Below are positions 36,123 to 45,965 of a stretch of DNA of 64,000 nucleotides, piece by piece. A program made the translations under genes and the position numbers. The DNA comes from Planctomycetia bacterium (GTDB taxonomy: Bacteria; Planctomycetota; Planctomycetia; Pirellulales; PNKZ01). A model generated the notes under the pieces. The model searched no databases, was not told where the DNA came from, and worked only from the letters and a program-made list of their open reading frames with translations. The stretch spans positions 1 to 64,000 of the forward strand of contig JAIOPP010000059.1 of NCBI GenBank assembly GCA_021413845.1, written 5' to 3'. How positions within the stretch are numbered: position 1 is the stretch's first letter; each line of letters opens with the position of its first letter.

Positions 36123-38609
36123 TTACTTCCCGGCTGTCTTCTTCGGCTCTTCCTTCGTTTCGTTGACGCGCACGATCGTCTGCGTCGAGACGATCAACAC
36201 GTTGTTGAGCGGCTTCGCTACGGCGGCCTTCTGCTTCGTGTCGGCGTCCGTGGTCGCCACGCGGGCCATGTCGGCGGCGGCTTTCGCCTTCGCCGCGGCG
36301 GCTGCGGCGGCTTGATCCGCGGCGGCCTTCTTTTCCTTCGGCGCTGCGGCGGCCGCTTTCTTCGCAGCTTCGGCGGCGGCCGTGAGATCGGTCGAAGTCT
36401 TATCCAGGGCCAGCTTCGATTTCATCGCCGCTTCGGCACCGGCCTTATCGCGCACGTAATTCATTTTGGTCGACGCGGAGACATAGAAACTGAAGTCGCC
36501 GAGCGGAGCGGCCGGAGTCGGCTCGACCACCAGCTTCCCTTCTTTCGCGTTGGCGGGAATCGTCAGAGGCGCGACTTTGAGCGATGCCGGAACACCGATC
36601 GCATTGATCACGAGCGCCTCGGCGAAGCCGTCGCGGCGCTCGATTCGAATCGGCACCTCGACCGCCTTCCCCTTGCGATCGATCACGATCGGCGCGCCGG
36701 TCCCGAGATGGATCGCCACGGGAACTTGCTCGACGCCGCCGGTGGAATACAACATTTGCTGCGCGAGCCGAGCTTCGGCCGGCTTCGCCTGACCACCTTG
36801 CGCGATGATCGAAACCGGGCGGGCCGCACGAACGATCTCGCGGCCATCGACCGTCGCACGGCCGACGATCTTCAACGTACCGTTCCAACGCACCGCCTTA
36901 TCGGCGACGGATAACGAGAACGGCGCACTATCCAGACCGGCGCCGATCACGGCGGGGGTGAATTTGACGTCGGGCGGGAGCCCTTCGGCGGTCAATGTGA
37001 TCTCGCCGGCGAAGCCGTCGCGGCGAGCGGCCAACACGGTGAGCACCGCGATGTCGCCGGAGCGAACGTAGGTGCCGGCCGGCTTGTAGTTTACGCCCGA
37101 GACGTTCACCTTTTCCGCACCGATCGCCACGGGCATGACCGCGAGGCGGAAATCGGAGACCGGCTTGCGCATGATCAAGCGATAGATCAAGAGCGGGTCG
37201 CCGCGCGAATCGCCGTAGAGATCGCGCAGGATGACGCGGTAATCGCCGTCGACGGTCGCTTTGAAGAGGAAGTAGGGATCGCTGCTGCGCGCGTCGAAGG
37301 CGACGCTGCCGATATTCTTCGGCTCGTCGTCGATTTCCTTCACGTCTTTATAAGTGATCTTCCCTTCGGCATCTTTCACGATCTGCTGCACGACCACGAC
37401 CGGATCGGACTTGAAGCCGAGCCGTTGCGACACGGCCTCGATCGCCACGCTGTCGTCCTTCTTCGCCGAGAACGTGAACCCATCGACGTCGCCGCGCGGC
37501 ATGAACTGCCCGATGATCTCACATGGAATCGTCACGGCTTGGCTCTTCCCGTCGGCGTCGTTCGGCTCTTTCTCCAGCACCACGGGCGCTTCGGCATAGC
37601 CGAGCACGAACCCGTTGGACCGGCCGGCCGACGACTTTAACCGATACTCGCGACCGTCGATAAACACTTCGGCCCCGCGCACCAGCGACGGCGCCGCGCG
37701 TTGGTCGATGACTTCGGAAGCGGGAACGTCGAGTTCGACTTCGACTTTTTCCAGCGGTCGACCGGCGAGGTTCATTCCCTCGGCCTTCGTGCCGCCTGGC
37801 AGATTGCGACCGTAGACCGTGAGCTTATTCTTCTGACCGACCGTAACGACCGGCGGGTAGACGAAGTCGATGTAAGGGCCCGTATGCACGGCCAAGCGGT
37901 AGAAGTAGTCGGCGCCGCCGCCGTAGGTGAAGTCGTAGACCTTGAGAAAGTATTCGCCGTCGGCAGGGACGAGGAAATCGACCAGCGGATCACGGCGATT
38001 CGCATCGCGGCTGCGAGCCACTTCCAGCAATTTCGCATCGTAGAGCACGAGCGTCGCGTCGATCTTCGAGTCGAGCCGTTGGCCGAGGATGTCGACTAGG
38101 AGCCGTTGCCCCTTCTTGGCGGGAAACTTGAACCAGTCTTCGCCGTTGGCGGCGACCGAGCCGTTGACGACCGAGCCGACTTCGATCGGCATTGCGGCGG
38201 CCGAAGCGATGTTCGTCGCCGGTTCGACCAGTTCCTTCAATTCATCGACCGCAAAGGCCCGCGGGTTGGAGACGCCGAAGGTGCCGACGGCCCGCACATC
38301 GTAGACGCCGGGAGGAACGTCGGCGGCGATCGTGACCTTGAACTTATTCGGAACGACGATCGTCTTCCCATCTTCGATCGGCGAAGGATCGACGGCCGGA
38401 ACCGCGCGAATGCCGGGATGTGAGAAGAGCAACTGATCGACTCCCTCGCCGTCGACGACGCCCGTCAGGAGTACGTCGCAAGTGGTGCCGCTTTGGCCTC
38501 CGGGAGGCTGGATCGCGGAAAGTGTGAGGGCGGGAAGTTGCGCTCGAACGGAGCCGACCGATGCGCACACGATCAGCGCGGCCGTCAATATGTGGCGATT
38601 GCAGAGCAT
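36123..38609 (-). CDS. Exported PPC-domain protein with Ala/Lys-rich C-terminus
   Basis: An 828-residue protein with a signal peptide (ILTAALIVCASVGSVRA). An Ig-like opening (LSAIQPPGGQSGTTCDVLL) is followed by a bacterial pre-peptidase C-terminal (PPC) domain around residues 150-240 (GEDWFKFPAKKGQRLLVDI, ADGEYFLKVYDFTYGGG), then further Ig- and PPC-like beta modules. The last 120 residues turn into an Ala/Lys-rich helical segment (KKAAAAAPKEKKAAAD, AKAKAAADMARVATTDAD) similar in composition to the coiled coil of the neighbouring WD40 protein. No protease domain is present. It is likely a surface or periplasmic scaffold. Confidence 0.82.
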   Translation of the reverse strand: MLCNRHILTAALIVCASVGSVRAQLPALTLSAIQPPGGQSGTTCDVLLTGVVDGEGVDQLLFSHPGIRAVPAVDPSPIEDGKTIVVPNKFKVTIAADVPPGVYDVRAVGTFGVSNPRAFAVDELKELVEPATNIASAAAMPIEVGSVVNGSVAANGEDWFKFPAKKGQRLLVDILGQRLDSKIDATLVLYDAKLLEVARSRDANRRDPLVDFLVPADGEYFLKVYDFTYGGGADYFYRLAVHTGPYIDFVYPPVVTVGQKNKLTVYGRNLPGGTKAEGMNLAGRPLEKVEVELDVPASEVIDQRAAPSLVRGAEVFIDGREYRLKSSAGRSNGFVLGYAEAPVVLEKEPNDADGKSQAVTIPCEIIGQFMPRGDVDGFTFSAKKDDSVAIEAVSQRLGFKSDPVVVVQQIVKDAEGKITYKDVKEIDDEPKNIGSVAFDARSSDPYFLFKATVDGDYRVILRDLYGDSRGDPLLIYRLIMRKPVSDFRLAVMPVAIGAEKVNVSGVNYKPAGTYVRSGDIAVLTVLAARRDGFAGEITLTAEGLPPDVKFTPAVIGAGLDSAPFSLSVADKAVRWNGTLKIVGRATVDGREIVRAARPVSIIAQGGQAKPAEARLAQQMLYSTGGVEQVPVAIHLGTGAPIVIDRKGKAVEVPIRIERRDGFAEALVINAIGVPASLKVAPLTIPANAKEGKLVVEPTPAAPLGDFSFYVSASTKMNYVRDKAGAEAAMKSKLALDKTSTDLTAAAEAAKKAAAAAPKEKKAAADQAAAAAAAKAKAAADMARVATTDADTKQKAAVAKPLNNVLIVSTQTIVRVNETKEEPKKTAGK

Positions 38610-38728
38610 GGGTATTTAGGCGGGTAGGCGGGCGGGAGGAGCAAACGGAAACAGCGATACGAGCAGGTCTCGTGATCGGCTTGGGCGACTCGCGCTGGCG
38701 AATCGCCCAAGCGGGATCGATTACGAGA

Positions 38729-41275
38729 CTAGTGGTTGAACAAGAACTCTTTCGTGTTCAGCAAGGCCCACAGAATGTCTTCGTAGGCTTGGCGCTGATT
38801 GGCGGCATCGGCGCGGGCGATGTAGGCCTCGGCCGTGGCCGTCTCGTCCGCCGATGGTGCGCGGGAGAAGGCCGCCATGTACAACATGCGAATCTTTTCC
38901 TTCACCGGTTGCTCGGTGTTCTTCACGAGATTCGCGGCTCTGGCTCCGTTGCCGGAAAGCTTCCCTTGCACCTCTTGCGAATTCAGCAGGTGCAGACTTT
39001 GCGCCAAGCTGGCATCGGTCGATCGCTCGCATTCGCAAGCGCTCGCACCTTCCGGCTTGCCGAACACGGTGAGAAAGTACGAATTCACGCCGTTGTCGGG
39101 AATCTGCACGGCGCGCGTGCCGGACGGCAGACCGGCGAACTGCGTCGTGCTTTCGGCGACGGCGTCGAGCGCGTCGAGCAACACTTCGGCGTTCAAGCGC
39201 TTCGGATAGTAGCGCGAGAAGTTTTGCTTGTCTTTGACGTTGAACTCGTTCGGTTCCGAGCTGAGCTGATACGTTTGGCTCTTGCAGATCGTCTTCACGA
39301 GATCCTTAAGGTCGAACTTCGATTGAATGAAGTGCTTCGCAAGCGCTTCGAGCAATTCCGGATTGGTCGCCGGATTCGTCAACCGCATGTCGTCTTCCGG
39401 ATCGACGATGCCCCGATTGAAGAAGTGCTTCCAATAGCGGTTGACCAACGCCGGCGCGAAGAACGGATTCCGCGAATCGGACATCCAATCGACCAACGCT
39501 TGACGCGGATCACGCTCGGCGGCGATCTCGAGCGACGGACCTCCCAGTCCCTTCGGAGCTAAGACTTCCGTCGTCTTCGGATTCGTCGCCTTCGCTAAGC
39601 CGCGCTTGTGGAACACACGTTCTTCATCGGCATCCACGCCCGGCTTGCGGCCGACTTGGGAGAAGAACGCCGAGAAGCCGTAATAGTCTCGTTGGCTCCA
39701 AGCCTCGAACGGATGATGGTGGCAACGGGCGCATTGAATCCGCAAACCGAGGAACAATTGCGCCGCGTCTTCGACTTGCTGATCGATATCCTTCACTTCG
39801 CGATACCAAGCGACCGGCGGATTCTCGCTCATTTCGCCCGATGCCCCGACCACTTCCCGCACGAACTCGTCGTACGGCTTGTTCGCATACAGGCTCTCGC
39901 GAATCCAGGCATGGAAGCCGTAAGTGCCGCGCATGTAGGTCGGGCCCTTGCGGCGGTTGCGCAATACGGCGCTCCACTTGTTTGCGAAGTAGTCGGCATA
40001 GTCGGAGCTGTCGGCGAGGCGATCGACGAGGCGATCGCGCTTCGCCGGGTCTTTGTCGGCGAGGAAGGCCGTGGTTTCGGCCGCGGTCGGCAAACGTCCG
40101 GCGATGTCGAGCGAAGTGCGGCGAATAAAGCTGGAGTCGTCGCAAACCGCCGACGGCGGCATGCCGAGCCGCTTCAACTTGGCGAACACGAGGTCGTCGA
40201 TGAAGTTCTTCGTCGGCGGCAGTTGATCGACCTTGGCACCCATCGGCACCGTGGCGCGATAGACCGAAACGAGCCCTTGAAAACGGGTCATAATCGCCGC
40301 ATCGCCGGCCAGGTCCGTGGTCTTCACCAAACCGGTGCGAGCGACTTCGGCCATTTCCGTGCTGTTGGAATCGAACTGCGCCATGCGCGTGACGTCGGCC
40401 GTCGAGCCGTCGCTATAGTGCGCCGTGACGATCATCTGTTGCTCGCCGTTCGGGGCCATCGTGCGACGGGTCGGGAAGACTTCGATCTTCGTGACCTGCG
40501 GATCGGTCTCGTTGCCATACGGCATCCCTTGCACGATCCAACGTCGCAACAGGCGGAACTCCAACGAGTCGGCTTCCATGCGTGCGCCGCCGCCGTGGGG
40601 AACGGCGTTCACCGCCTTGGTGAGTAGCAAGCTGGTGTCGGGCGAGGCAGGCGAGAGCCGGCGACCGCGACCTTCCTTCACGAGATGTTCGAAATCTTCC
40701 GTAGGCTCGAAGCCGAGCAACGAGAGTTTGAATCCGTTTTGACCGCCGGCCTTGCCGTGGCAACCGCCGCCGTTGCAGCCGAACTTCGTGAACAGCGGCG
40801 TGATTTGATTCGGGAAGTTGACGAGCGGTGAGTTCTTATAATGTTCGACCGTCATCGGCAGCGAAGCAGTCTTGCCCGAGGCTTCGGTCGCGGTGATCGT
40901 GGCGGTGCCGTCGGCCAAAGCCACGACGAGTCCCGTCGCATCGACACCCACGATGCCGGCCGGCGCGGCGGTGAACTTCACCGTGCGGGTCAGGTCTCGC
41001 TCGACGCCGTCGGCATAAACCGCGGTGACGACGAGCTGCGCCTGAGCGTCTTGTCCGCGAAGCGGAGCGGCCTTCGTGCCGTCGCCGGCGGCCATAATCG
41101 AGAGCTGTGTCACCGGGCCGTGATCGTCGTTCTTCGCAGCGGGAACGGAAGGCTGCGCCGAGGCCGGTGCGTTCGCACTTGCCTGCATCGGCGCAACGAT
41201 GCCGGCGATGCCGAGCATCGAGAGCAGCGTGATAACGAAACGACGGCAGGGTGCTTCAAAGCCAAAGCGGGGCAT
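38729..41275 (-). CDS. Exported DUF1549/DUF1553 protein with Ig-like domain
   Basis: An 848-residue planctomycete protein. After a signal region (ITLLSMLGIAGIVAPMQASA) comes a bacterial Ig-like (Big_2) domain (residues about 80-150), then a cytochrome-like patch with CNGGGCHGKAGG and the GRGRRLSPASPDTSLLLTKA block. The DUF1549 part starts at DDLVFAKLKRLGMPPSAVCDDSSFIRRTSLDIAGRLPT, and has the CARCHHHPFEAWSQRDYYGF motif. DUF1553 follows (NRYWKHFFNRGIVDPEDDMR). Such genes are almost always paired with DUF1501 genes, as here 291 bases upstream. The biochemical role is unknown; they are proposed to act in polysaccharide handling. Confidence 0.9.
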   Translation of the reverse strand: MPRFGFEAPCRRFVITLLSMLGIAGIVAPMQASANAPASAQPSVPAAKNDDHGPVTQLSIMAAGDGTKAAPLRGQDAQAQLVVTAVYADGVERDLTRTVKFTAAPAGIVGVDATGLVVALADGTATITATEASGKTASLPMTVEHYKNSPLVNFPNQITPLFTKFGCNGGGCHGKAGGQNGFKLSLLGFEPTEDFEHLVKEGRGRRLSPASPDTSLLLTKAVNAVPHGGGARMEADSLEFRLLRRWIVQGMPYGNETDPQVTKIEVFPTRRTMAPNGEQQMIVTAHYSDGSTADVTRMAQFDSNSTEMAEVARTGLVKTTDLAGDAAIMTRFQGLVSVYRATVPMGAKVDQLPPTKNFIDDLVFAKLKRLGMPPSAVCDDSSFIRRTSLDIAGRLPTAAETTAFLADKDPAKRDRLVDRLADSSDYADYFANKWSAVLRNRRKGPTYMRGTYGFHAWIRESLYANKPYDEFVREVVGASGEMSENPPVAWYREVKDIDQQVEDAAQLFLGLRIQCARCHHHPFEAWSQRDYYGFSAFFSQVGRKPGVDADEERVFHKRGLAKATNPKTTEVLAPKGLGGPSLEIAAERDPRQALVDWMSDSRNPFFAPALVNRYWKHFFNRGIVDPEDDMRLTNPATNPELLEALAKHFIQSKFDLKDLVKTICKSQTYQLSSEPNEFNVKDKQNFSRYYPKRLNAEVLLDALDAVAESTTQFAGLPSGTRAVQIPDNGVNSYFLTVFGKPEGASACECERSTDASLAQSLHLLNSQEVQGKLSGNGARAANLVKNTEQPVKEKIRMLYMAAFSRAPSADETATAEAYIARADAANQRQAYEDILWALLNTKEFLFNH

Positions 41276-41566
41276 GCGGGATCCTCCCAGAGAGACAGAG
41301 CAAGCAAGCGGTGGGGTGTTAGGTGGGAGCTACGAATGCAGACCGTAGCTACGAAGAATTATCACGGTTTTGAAAAGAAAAATCAACACAAATGCCCGAG
41401 CCCGTATCGACTTATCGCGAATCCGCTCCGATCAAGCGGAAAAGTTGCGAAATAGGGGCGGCACCGTGTTTCCGACTCCGACCGGCGTCGGCCGCTCGCA
41501 AACCGAGAAAACGCCTGCATACGCGAGCGGATTCCGGGGGGCGGGGCATGGTCCCTCGGCCTAAGC

Positions 41567-42940
41567 TCACACCAACTCGCGGATCGGGTGAATCCCGTCT
41601 GCGACCAGATTTCGGGGCGTGCCGCTGACGTCGAACTCCCGAATCCGTTCCACATCGAGCCCGATGTTATGGTAGAGCGTGGCGAACACTTCTTGAAACT
41701 TCACCGGCCGGTCGGCGGCGTACTCGCCGTTGCGGTTGGTCGAGCCGATCACCTGGCCGGCCTTCATGCCGCCGCCGGCGAGCATGGCGCAGCTGACTTG
41801 CGGCCAGTGATCCCGGCTGTTGTTCTTGTTGATTCGCGGGGTCCGGCCGAACTCACCCCAGACGACGACCGACACATCGCGATCGAGCCCGCGCTCGTGC
41901 AGATCGGTTACGAGCGCCGACAAGCCTTGGTCGAGCCGCGGAAATTCTTCGCGCGACAAAGGAAAGTTCATTCCATCGACGCCGTGCCAATCCCAGCGGC
42001 TGTAGTTGAGCGAAACGAATCGAGCGCCGGCCTCGACCAACCGCCGGGCGACGCAAAAGTTTTCGATCATGCGCGGGGAGCCGTCCCGTTGAAACTTCTC
42101 ATCGCTCGTGCCGTAGCGCGCCAAGGTGCGCGGATCTTCCTTGGAGAGATCGAGCGCGTCGGCGAGTTTGCTGTCGGTTAGGATGTCGAGCGCCTGCTGT
42201 AGATAATTGTCGACTCCCGACATCGCTTCGGTGATGTCGAGGTCGCGGCGAAGCTTATCGAGAGCGCCGCGCAGCTGCGCTCGGTCGCGCAAGCGCTCCA
42301 GGTTGATTCCGTTCAGCACCATGCTCTCGGCTTTGCTGCGGGCCGTCGAGCCGACGAGGTTGAACGGACTGTGCGGCACGCCCAAGAATCCGCCCGTGCC
42401 CGGCTGACCCCAAGGGCCGTTGCCTGTCTTGTACATCAATGCCACGTGCGGGGGCATCGCCGTGTTGACTTTGCCTTGGAGCTTGCTGACCCAAGCTCCC
42501 GCCGCAGGGAAGCCTCCCGGCGGGACGCGCTCGGCTTTCTTATGACCGGTCATGCACTGGTAACCGTCGTGCGCGCCGTCGGCATCGCAGATCGAACGAA
42601 CCGGGATGAACTTGTCCATCATCTGCGCCATGCGCGGAAACAATTCGCAAATCTCGATCCCCGGTACGTTCGTCGCGATCGGCCGGAACTCGCCCCGAAT
42701 CTCAGCCGGGGCGTCGGGCTTAAGATCCCAAAGATCGAGATGCGACGGACCACCGGGCAGGTAAATGTTGATGATCGCTTTGTGCGAACGGCTCGTCGCC
42801 CGCTTCGATTCGGCCCGTAGCGTATCGGCCAGGCAGATGCCCCCCATCGCCATGCCGCCGACCGTGAGAAAACTGCGGCGACTGAATTGGTCGCAACTTC
42901 CGGCTTCGCGACGACGAGAACGGCCGAAGATCGTCAGCAT
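41567..42940 (-). CDS. Tat-type exported DUF1501 protein
   Basis: A 457-residue protein of the DUF1501 family, a sulfatase/phosphatase-like fold. A twin-arginine signal is visible at the N-terminus (SRRSFLTVGGMAMGG), implying folding before export, perhaps with a cofactor. Family motifs are NIYLPGGPSHLDLWDLKPDAP, FPRMAQMMDKFIPVRS, and near the end VVWGEFGRTPRINKNNSRDHWPQ. It is the standard partner of the DUF1549/DUF1553 protein encoded next on the same strand. The exact reaction is not known. Confidence 0.92.
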   Translation of the reverse strand: MLTIFGRSRRREAGSCDQFSRRSFLTVGGMAMGGICLADTLRAESKRATSRSHKAIINIYLPGGPSHLDLWDLKPDAPAEIRGEFRPIATNVPGIEICELFPRMAQMMDKFIPVRSICDADGAHDGYQCMTGHKKAERVPPGGFPAAGAWVSKLQGKVNTAMPPHVALMYKTGNGPWGQPGTGGFLGVPHSPFNLVGSTARSKAESMVLNGINLERLRDRAQLRGALDKLRRDLDITEAMSGVDNYLQQALDILTDSKLADALDLSKEDPRTLARYGTSDEKFQRDGSPRMIENFCVARRLVEAGARFVSLNYSRWDWHGVDGMNFPLSREEFPRLDQGLSALVTDLHERGLDRDVSVVVWGEFGRTPRINKNNSRDHWPQVSCAMLAGGGMKAGQVIGSTNRNGEYAADRPVKFQEVFATLYHNIGLDVERIREFDVSGTPRNLVADGIHPIRELV

Positions 42941-43163
42941 GCAAGGCTCCGATGCGAAGCGGGGAAAGTCAGGGGTGCGGGAGCGAGCGTTTTTCGCCAG
43001 GGAGGGAGGCGCGGGCGAGTTGCGGGCGGGGATCGAAGGCGTGCGTTTACAGCAAACTATCGACCGGAATAACGCATCAGTATTACCTGATCTGCATGCT
43101 AGCTGGAAAACCGCTTCGATACAACATCGAGTTTCATGCCGATCCGAGGCCCGCAGGCCTTGA

Positions 43164-44681
43164 TCACTCGGGTTTCTTTTCGTCCGGCTTTTCGGCAGGT
43201 TTCTTTTCTTCGGGCGATTTATCTTCGGGCTTCTTTTCCTCCACTACAACCGGCTCGGGCTCCGGTTCGCCGAGCGTTACTCGAAACGGAGAGGCAGGGA
43301 AGCCGTCTTTATTGCAGAGGTTGCCGATCGGAAAATCGGTCCAGTTGTAGCGTACGAACTTCGGGGCTTTCACCTCCGGATTCTTCACGACGACCTTATT
43401 CTCCACGACCTCGGCTTCGGCAGCGACGAACTCTTTGTCGGCTCCGGCAATCGAGAAGCCGGTCAGTTTTCCTTCCTTTCCTTCCTTGGCCAGCAGACCG
43501 TCGCCGACATGGTCGAACGTAAGGGTCGCTACGTTTTTCCTGAGCGTCGCATCTTTGAATACCGGTCCGGAGTATCCGATCTTTTCGCCGTAGACCAGTG
43601 CTCGCGCCGCAAACGCCAGCCGCTTGCCGATCGGCTCCTTCACCCTCGGCACCGAGCTATAAGCGTCGCCGAAATCGGTCGACACGATCATCGCAGTGTT
43701 GGGAGTTTGCTGCCAAGTGGCGAGCTGCGCGTCGCGCAGTTCGGCCATCTTGCTTTCGTTCGGCTTAAAGCTTCCCGGCTTGAAGCCCGTGATCTGCACG
43801 AACAGAAACGGCAGGTCGGGATTGTTCCAGGCCTTGCGCCAATCGGCGATCAACAGCGGAAACAAGAGGCGATAATCCTCCGCCCGCTCGACGTTCGTTT
43901 CCCCTTGATAGAAGATCACGCCTCGAATCGGATATCTCGAGATCGGGCTGAGCATGCCGTTGAAGAGCCGACCGGGCGTTTGCGAGTCGAGCCTTCCTGG
44001 CGGGGCATCCTCGACGAGGCGCTGGAGTTTCGGTTCGGCGAGGATCGATTCGCGCGTCGTCCACGCTTCGGCCGACGAGGCGAAATGATTGCAGGCGATC
44101 AAACCGATCGGCACTTTCGTCGCCGCTTGAATGTCGCGCCCGAAATAATATCCCACGGCGGAAAAGGCCCCGACCGAAGCCGCACCCCCTTCGGACCACC
44201 GCGTCGCGTTGGATTGGCGCGGGGTCTCGGAGCCCGACCGCTTGACGTTGAAGAAATGGAGTTCGCGGTTCTTGCGCGAGAGAATCGCGGCGGAGAAGTC
44301 GCTCGAGTTTTGCACTGTCGACTGCATGTTCGATTCGCCGGCGCAGACCCAAACATCTCCGACGAACACGTTCTTGACGTTGAGGGAACTGGTGCCCGAC
44401 AGAGACATCGTATAGGGCCCGCCGGCTTCGAGCGGCCCGACCTCGACGCTCCACTTACCGTCCTTGGCGACGGTCGAAACGTTGAACTTCTGAATCGCGA
44501 TCGTGATCGTATCGCCGTCGTCCGCGGTTCCGAAAATCGGCACCTTCACGTCTCGTTGCAGCACCCCGCCGGGACTAAACAAGCCATCGAGCTCGACCTC
44601 GGCGCGTGCCGTCTCGCTAAGAAATGCCGGCAGCAAGGCGACCAGCAAAACGCAGAGCTTCCAACGCGTCGTCCGTGACAT
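43164..44681 (-). CDS. Sialate O-acetylesterase-like SGNH hydrolase
   Basis: About 505 residues from the Met at 44681, which starts a signal peptide (WKLCVLLVALLPAFLSETARA). An N-terminal beta domain (LFSPGGVLQRDVKVPIFGTADDGDTI) precedes an SGNH-type esterase with block I CAGESNMQ (canonical GQSNM), block III-like GVIFYQGETNVE and a later Asp/His region. The family removes acetyl groups from sialic acids or hemicellulose. The C-terminus is a Pro/Glu/Lys-rich tail (residues about 480-505, EEKKPEDKSPEEKKP) that may anchor or tether the protein. It is first in the block of minus-strand exported proteins. Confidence 0.85.
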   Translation of the reverse strand: MSRTTRWKLCVLLVALLPAFLSETARAEVELDGLFSPGGVLQRDVKVPIFGTADDGDTITIAIQKFNVSTVAKDGKWSVEVGPLEAGGPYTMSLSGTSSLNVKNVFVGDVWVCAGESNMQSTVQNSSDFSAAILSRKNRELHFFNVKRSGSETPRQSNATRWSEGGAASVGAFSAVGYYFGRDIQAATKVPIGLIACNHFASSAEAWTTRESILAEPKLQRLVEDAPPGRLDSQTPGRLFNGMLSPISRYPIRGVIFYQGETNVERAEDYRLLFPLLIADWRKAWNNPDLPFLFVQITGFKPGSFKPNESKMAELRDAQLATWQQTPNTAMIVSTDFGDAYSSVPRVKEPIGKRLAFAARALVYGEKIGYSGPVFKDATLRKNVATLTFDHVGDGLLAKEGKEGKLTGFSIAGADKEFVAAEAEVVENKVVVKNPEVKAPKFVRYNWTDFPIGNLCNKDGFPASPFRVTLGEPEPEPVVVEEKKPEDKSPEEKKPAEKPDEKKPE

Positions 44682-45089
44682 ACGGCAGGCCTTCGTCGGG
44701 GCGAACGAACCCAAGATCGAACCAAAGAACATCGTGCAATTCCTAACTCGAAGCGAAAACAGGACATCCCGGACGAGACTCGCAGCGACGCTAGCAGGCG
44801 CTGGACGAACGGATTACGTCACATTGCTACGAAGGTAACGGAAGCCGTTATTTTCCCGCCCACGCAACCGGACGCAACCGGAATTCCCCGCGGCCCATCT
44901 TCGAGGCCCATTTCCGAAGCCCGATGATGGTTACCTTTCGTTGCTCGCATCTTGCCGGCGGTCGCTCGCGATTCGAGCCCTTTTTCTCGCTCGCGCGCTC
45001 GGCTTTCCCGCTTTCGGCGATCCTGATATGCTCCGCCGGCACTCATCGAATTGGGTTACGAAGTTCCGCACGGTCAGGAGGAGCGCAGT
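44682..45089. other. Divergent intergenic region
   Basis: About 400 bases between divergent genes for an esterase (minus) and a metalloprotease-like lipoprotein (plus). Only short, unconvincing reading frames occur. A strong Shine-Dalgarno, AGGAGGAG (45077-45084), marks the end of the plus-strand leader. No RNA gene or repeat was recognised. Confidence 0.4.
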
Positions 45090-45905
45090 TTGATCGGTAG
45101 GCCGCTCATCACGCGTCGCTCGCTTCTCGGCGGACTCGTCACCACGGCCGTGTGGGGCTGCTCCACGGTCGGCGACCGGCGCGAAGTGCTCCCGGAGCGT
45201 AACGCGAAGACCTACGATCAGCTCGTCATCCACTCGAACGTCGACCTTCCCGAACAACATCGCCTGCTGGAAGACCTGCGCATCTTGCGCGTCGACTTGC
45301 TCCAGACCTTGGCTCTGCCCGCTTCCGACGAGCCGATCCACGTCTATCTGTTCGAGACGGAGCAAGCGTTCGACGAGTTCATGCGCCGCAAGCATCCGAA
45401 CTTTCCGACCCGCCGCGCGTTCTTCGTCGAAAGCGATACGAAGCTCTCCGTGTTTGCCTTCTGGGGCGATCGGGTAGCGGAAGACCTGCGCCATGAGACG
45501 GCGCACGGCTACCTGCATTCGGTCGTCCGCCACATTCCGCTTTGGATCGACGAAGGCTTAGCCGAATACTTCGAGGTGCCGCGCGGAGCAGGGGGGCTCA
45601 ACCCACCGCACGCCCAACAGTTGCTCACGCTCCTCATCACCCAGGCCCGCCGGCCCGACATGGCAAGGCTGGAGAACCTGACGTCGGTCGGCGACATGCG
45701 CCAAGAAGACTACGCCGAAAGCTGGGCCTGGGTCCATTGGCTGCTCAACACCGAGCCCGAACGGCGCACGGTGCTGCAACAATTTCTCCAGTCGATCCGC
45801 TCGCAAGCGCTCTACGTGCCGCTATCGGCCGTCGTGAAGTCGCGCTGGCCGCAAGCCGAACGCGAACTCTGCGACCACCTCTTCGCCATCAGCAAACCGG
45901 CCTAG
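45090..45905 (+). CDS. Metalloprotease-like lipoprotein (DUF1570-like)
   Basis: About 271 residues from a TTG at 45090, chosen because AGGAGGAG lies six bases upstream; a Met at 45051 is in frame but has no such site. The N-terminus (ITRRSLLGGLVTTAVWGC) ends in a probable lipobox, so the protein may be lipid-anchored. A gluzincin-like zinc site is present: HETAH near residue 150, followed by DEGLAEYFE, whose Glu would be the third ligand. Relatives in planctomycetes are annotated DUF1570. The substrate is unknown. It converges on the citrate synthase gene. Confidence 0.75.
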   Translation: MIGRPLITRRSLLGGLVTTAVWGCSTVGDRREVLPERNAKTYDQLVIHSNVDLPEQHRLLEDLRILRVDLLQTLALPASDEPIHVYLFETEQAFDEFMRRKHPNFPTRRAFFVESDTKLSVFAFWGDRVAEDLRHETAHGYLHSVVRHIPLWIDEGLAEYFEVPRGAGGLNPPHAQQLLTLLITQARRPDMARLENLTSVGDMRQEDYAESWAWVHWLLNTEPERRTVLQQFLQSIRSQALYVPLSAVVKSRWPQAERELCDHLFAISKPA

Positions 45906-45931
45906 CGACGGCAACTTCTGCCCGAGGCGAG

Positions 45932-45951
45932 CGGCCGGTGTAAACCGGCCG
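45932..45951. terminator. GC-rich hairpin with GTAA tetraloop between convergent genes
   Basis: The perfect 8-base arms CGGCCGGT (45932-45939) and ACCGGCCG (45944-45951) enclose GTAA, a stable GNRA-type loop, in the 60-base gap between convergent stop codons. No T run follows on either strand, so it could be a weak bidirectional terminator or an RNA end protector. Confidence 0.4.
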
Positions 45952-45965
45952 TTGAACCCTACGAT

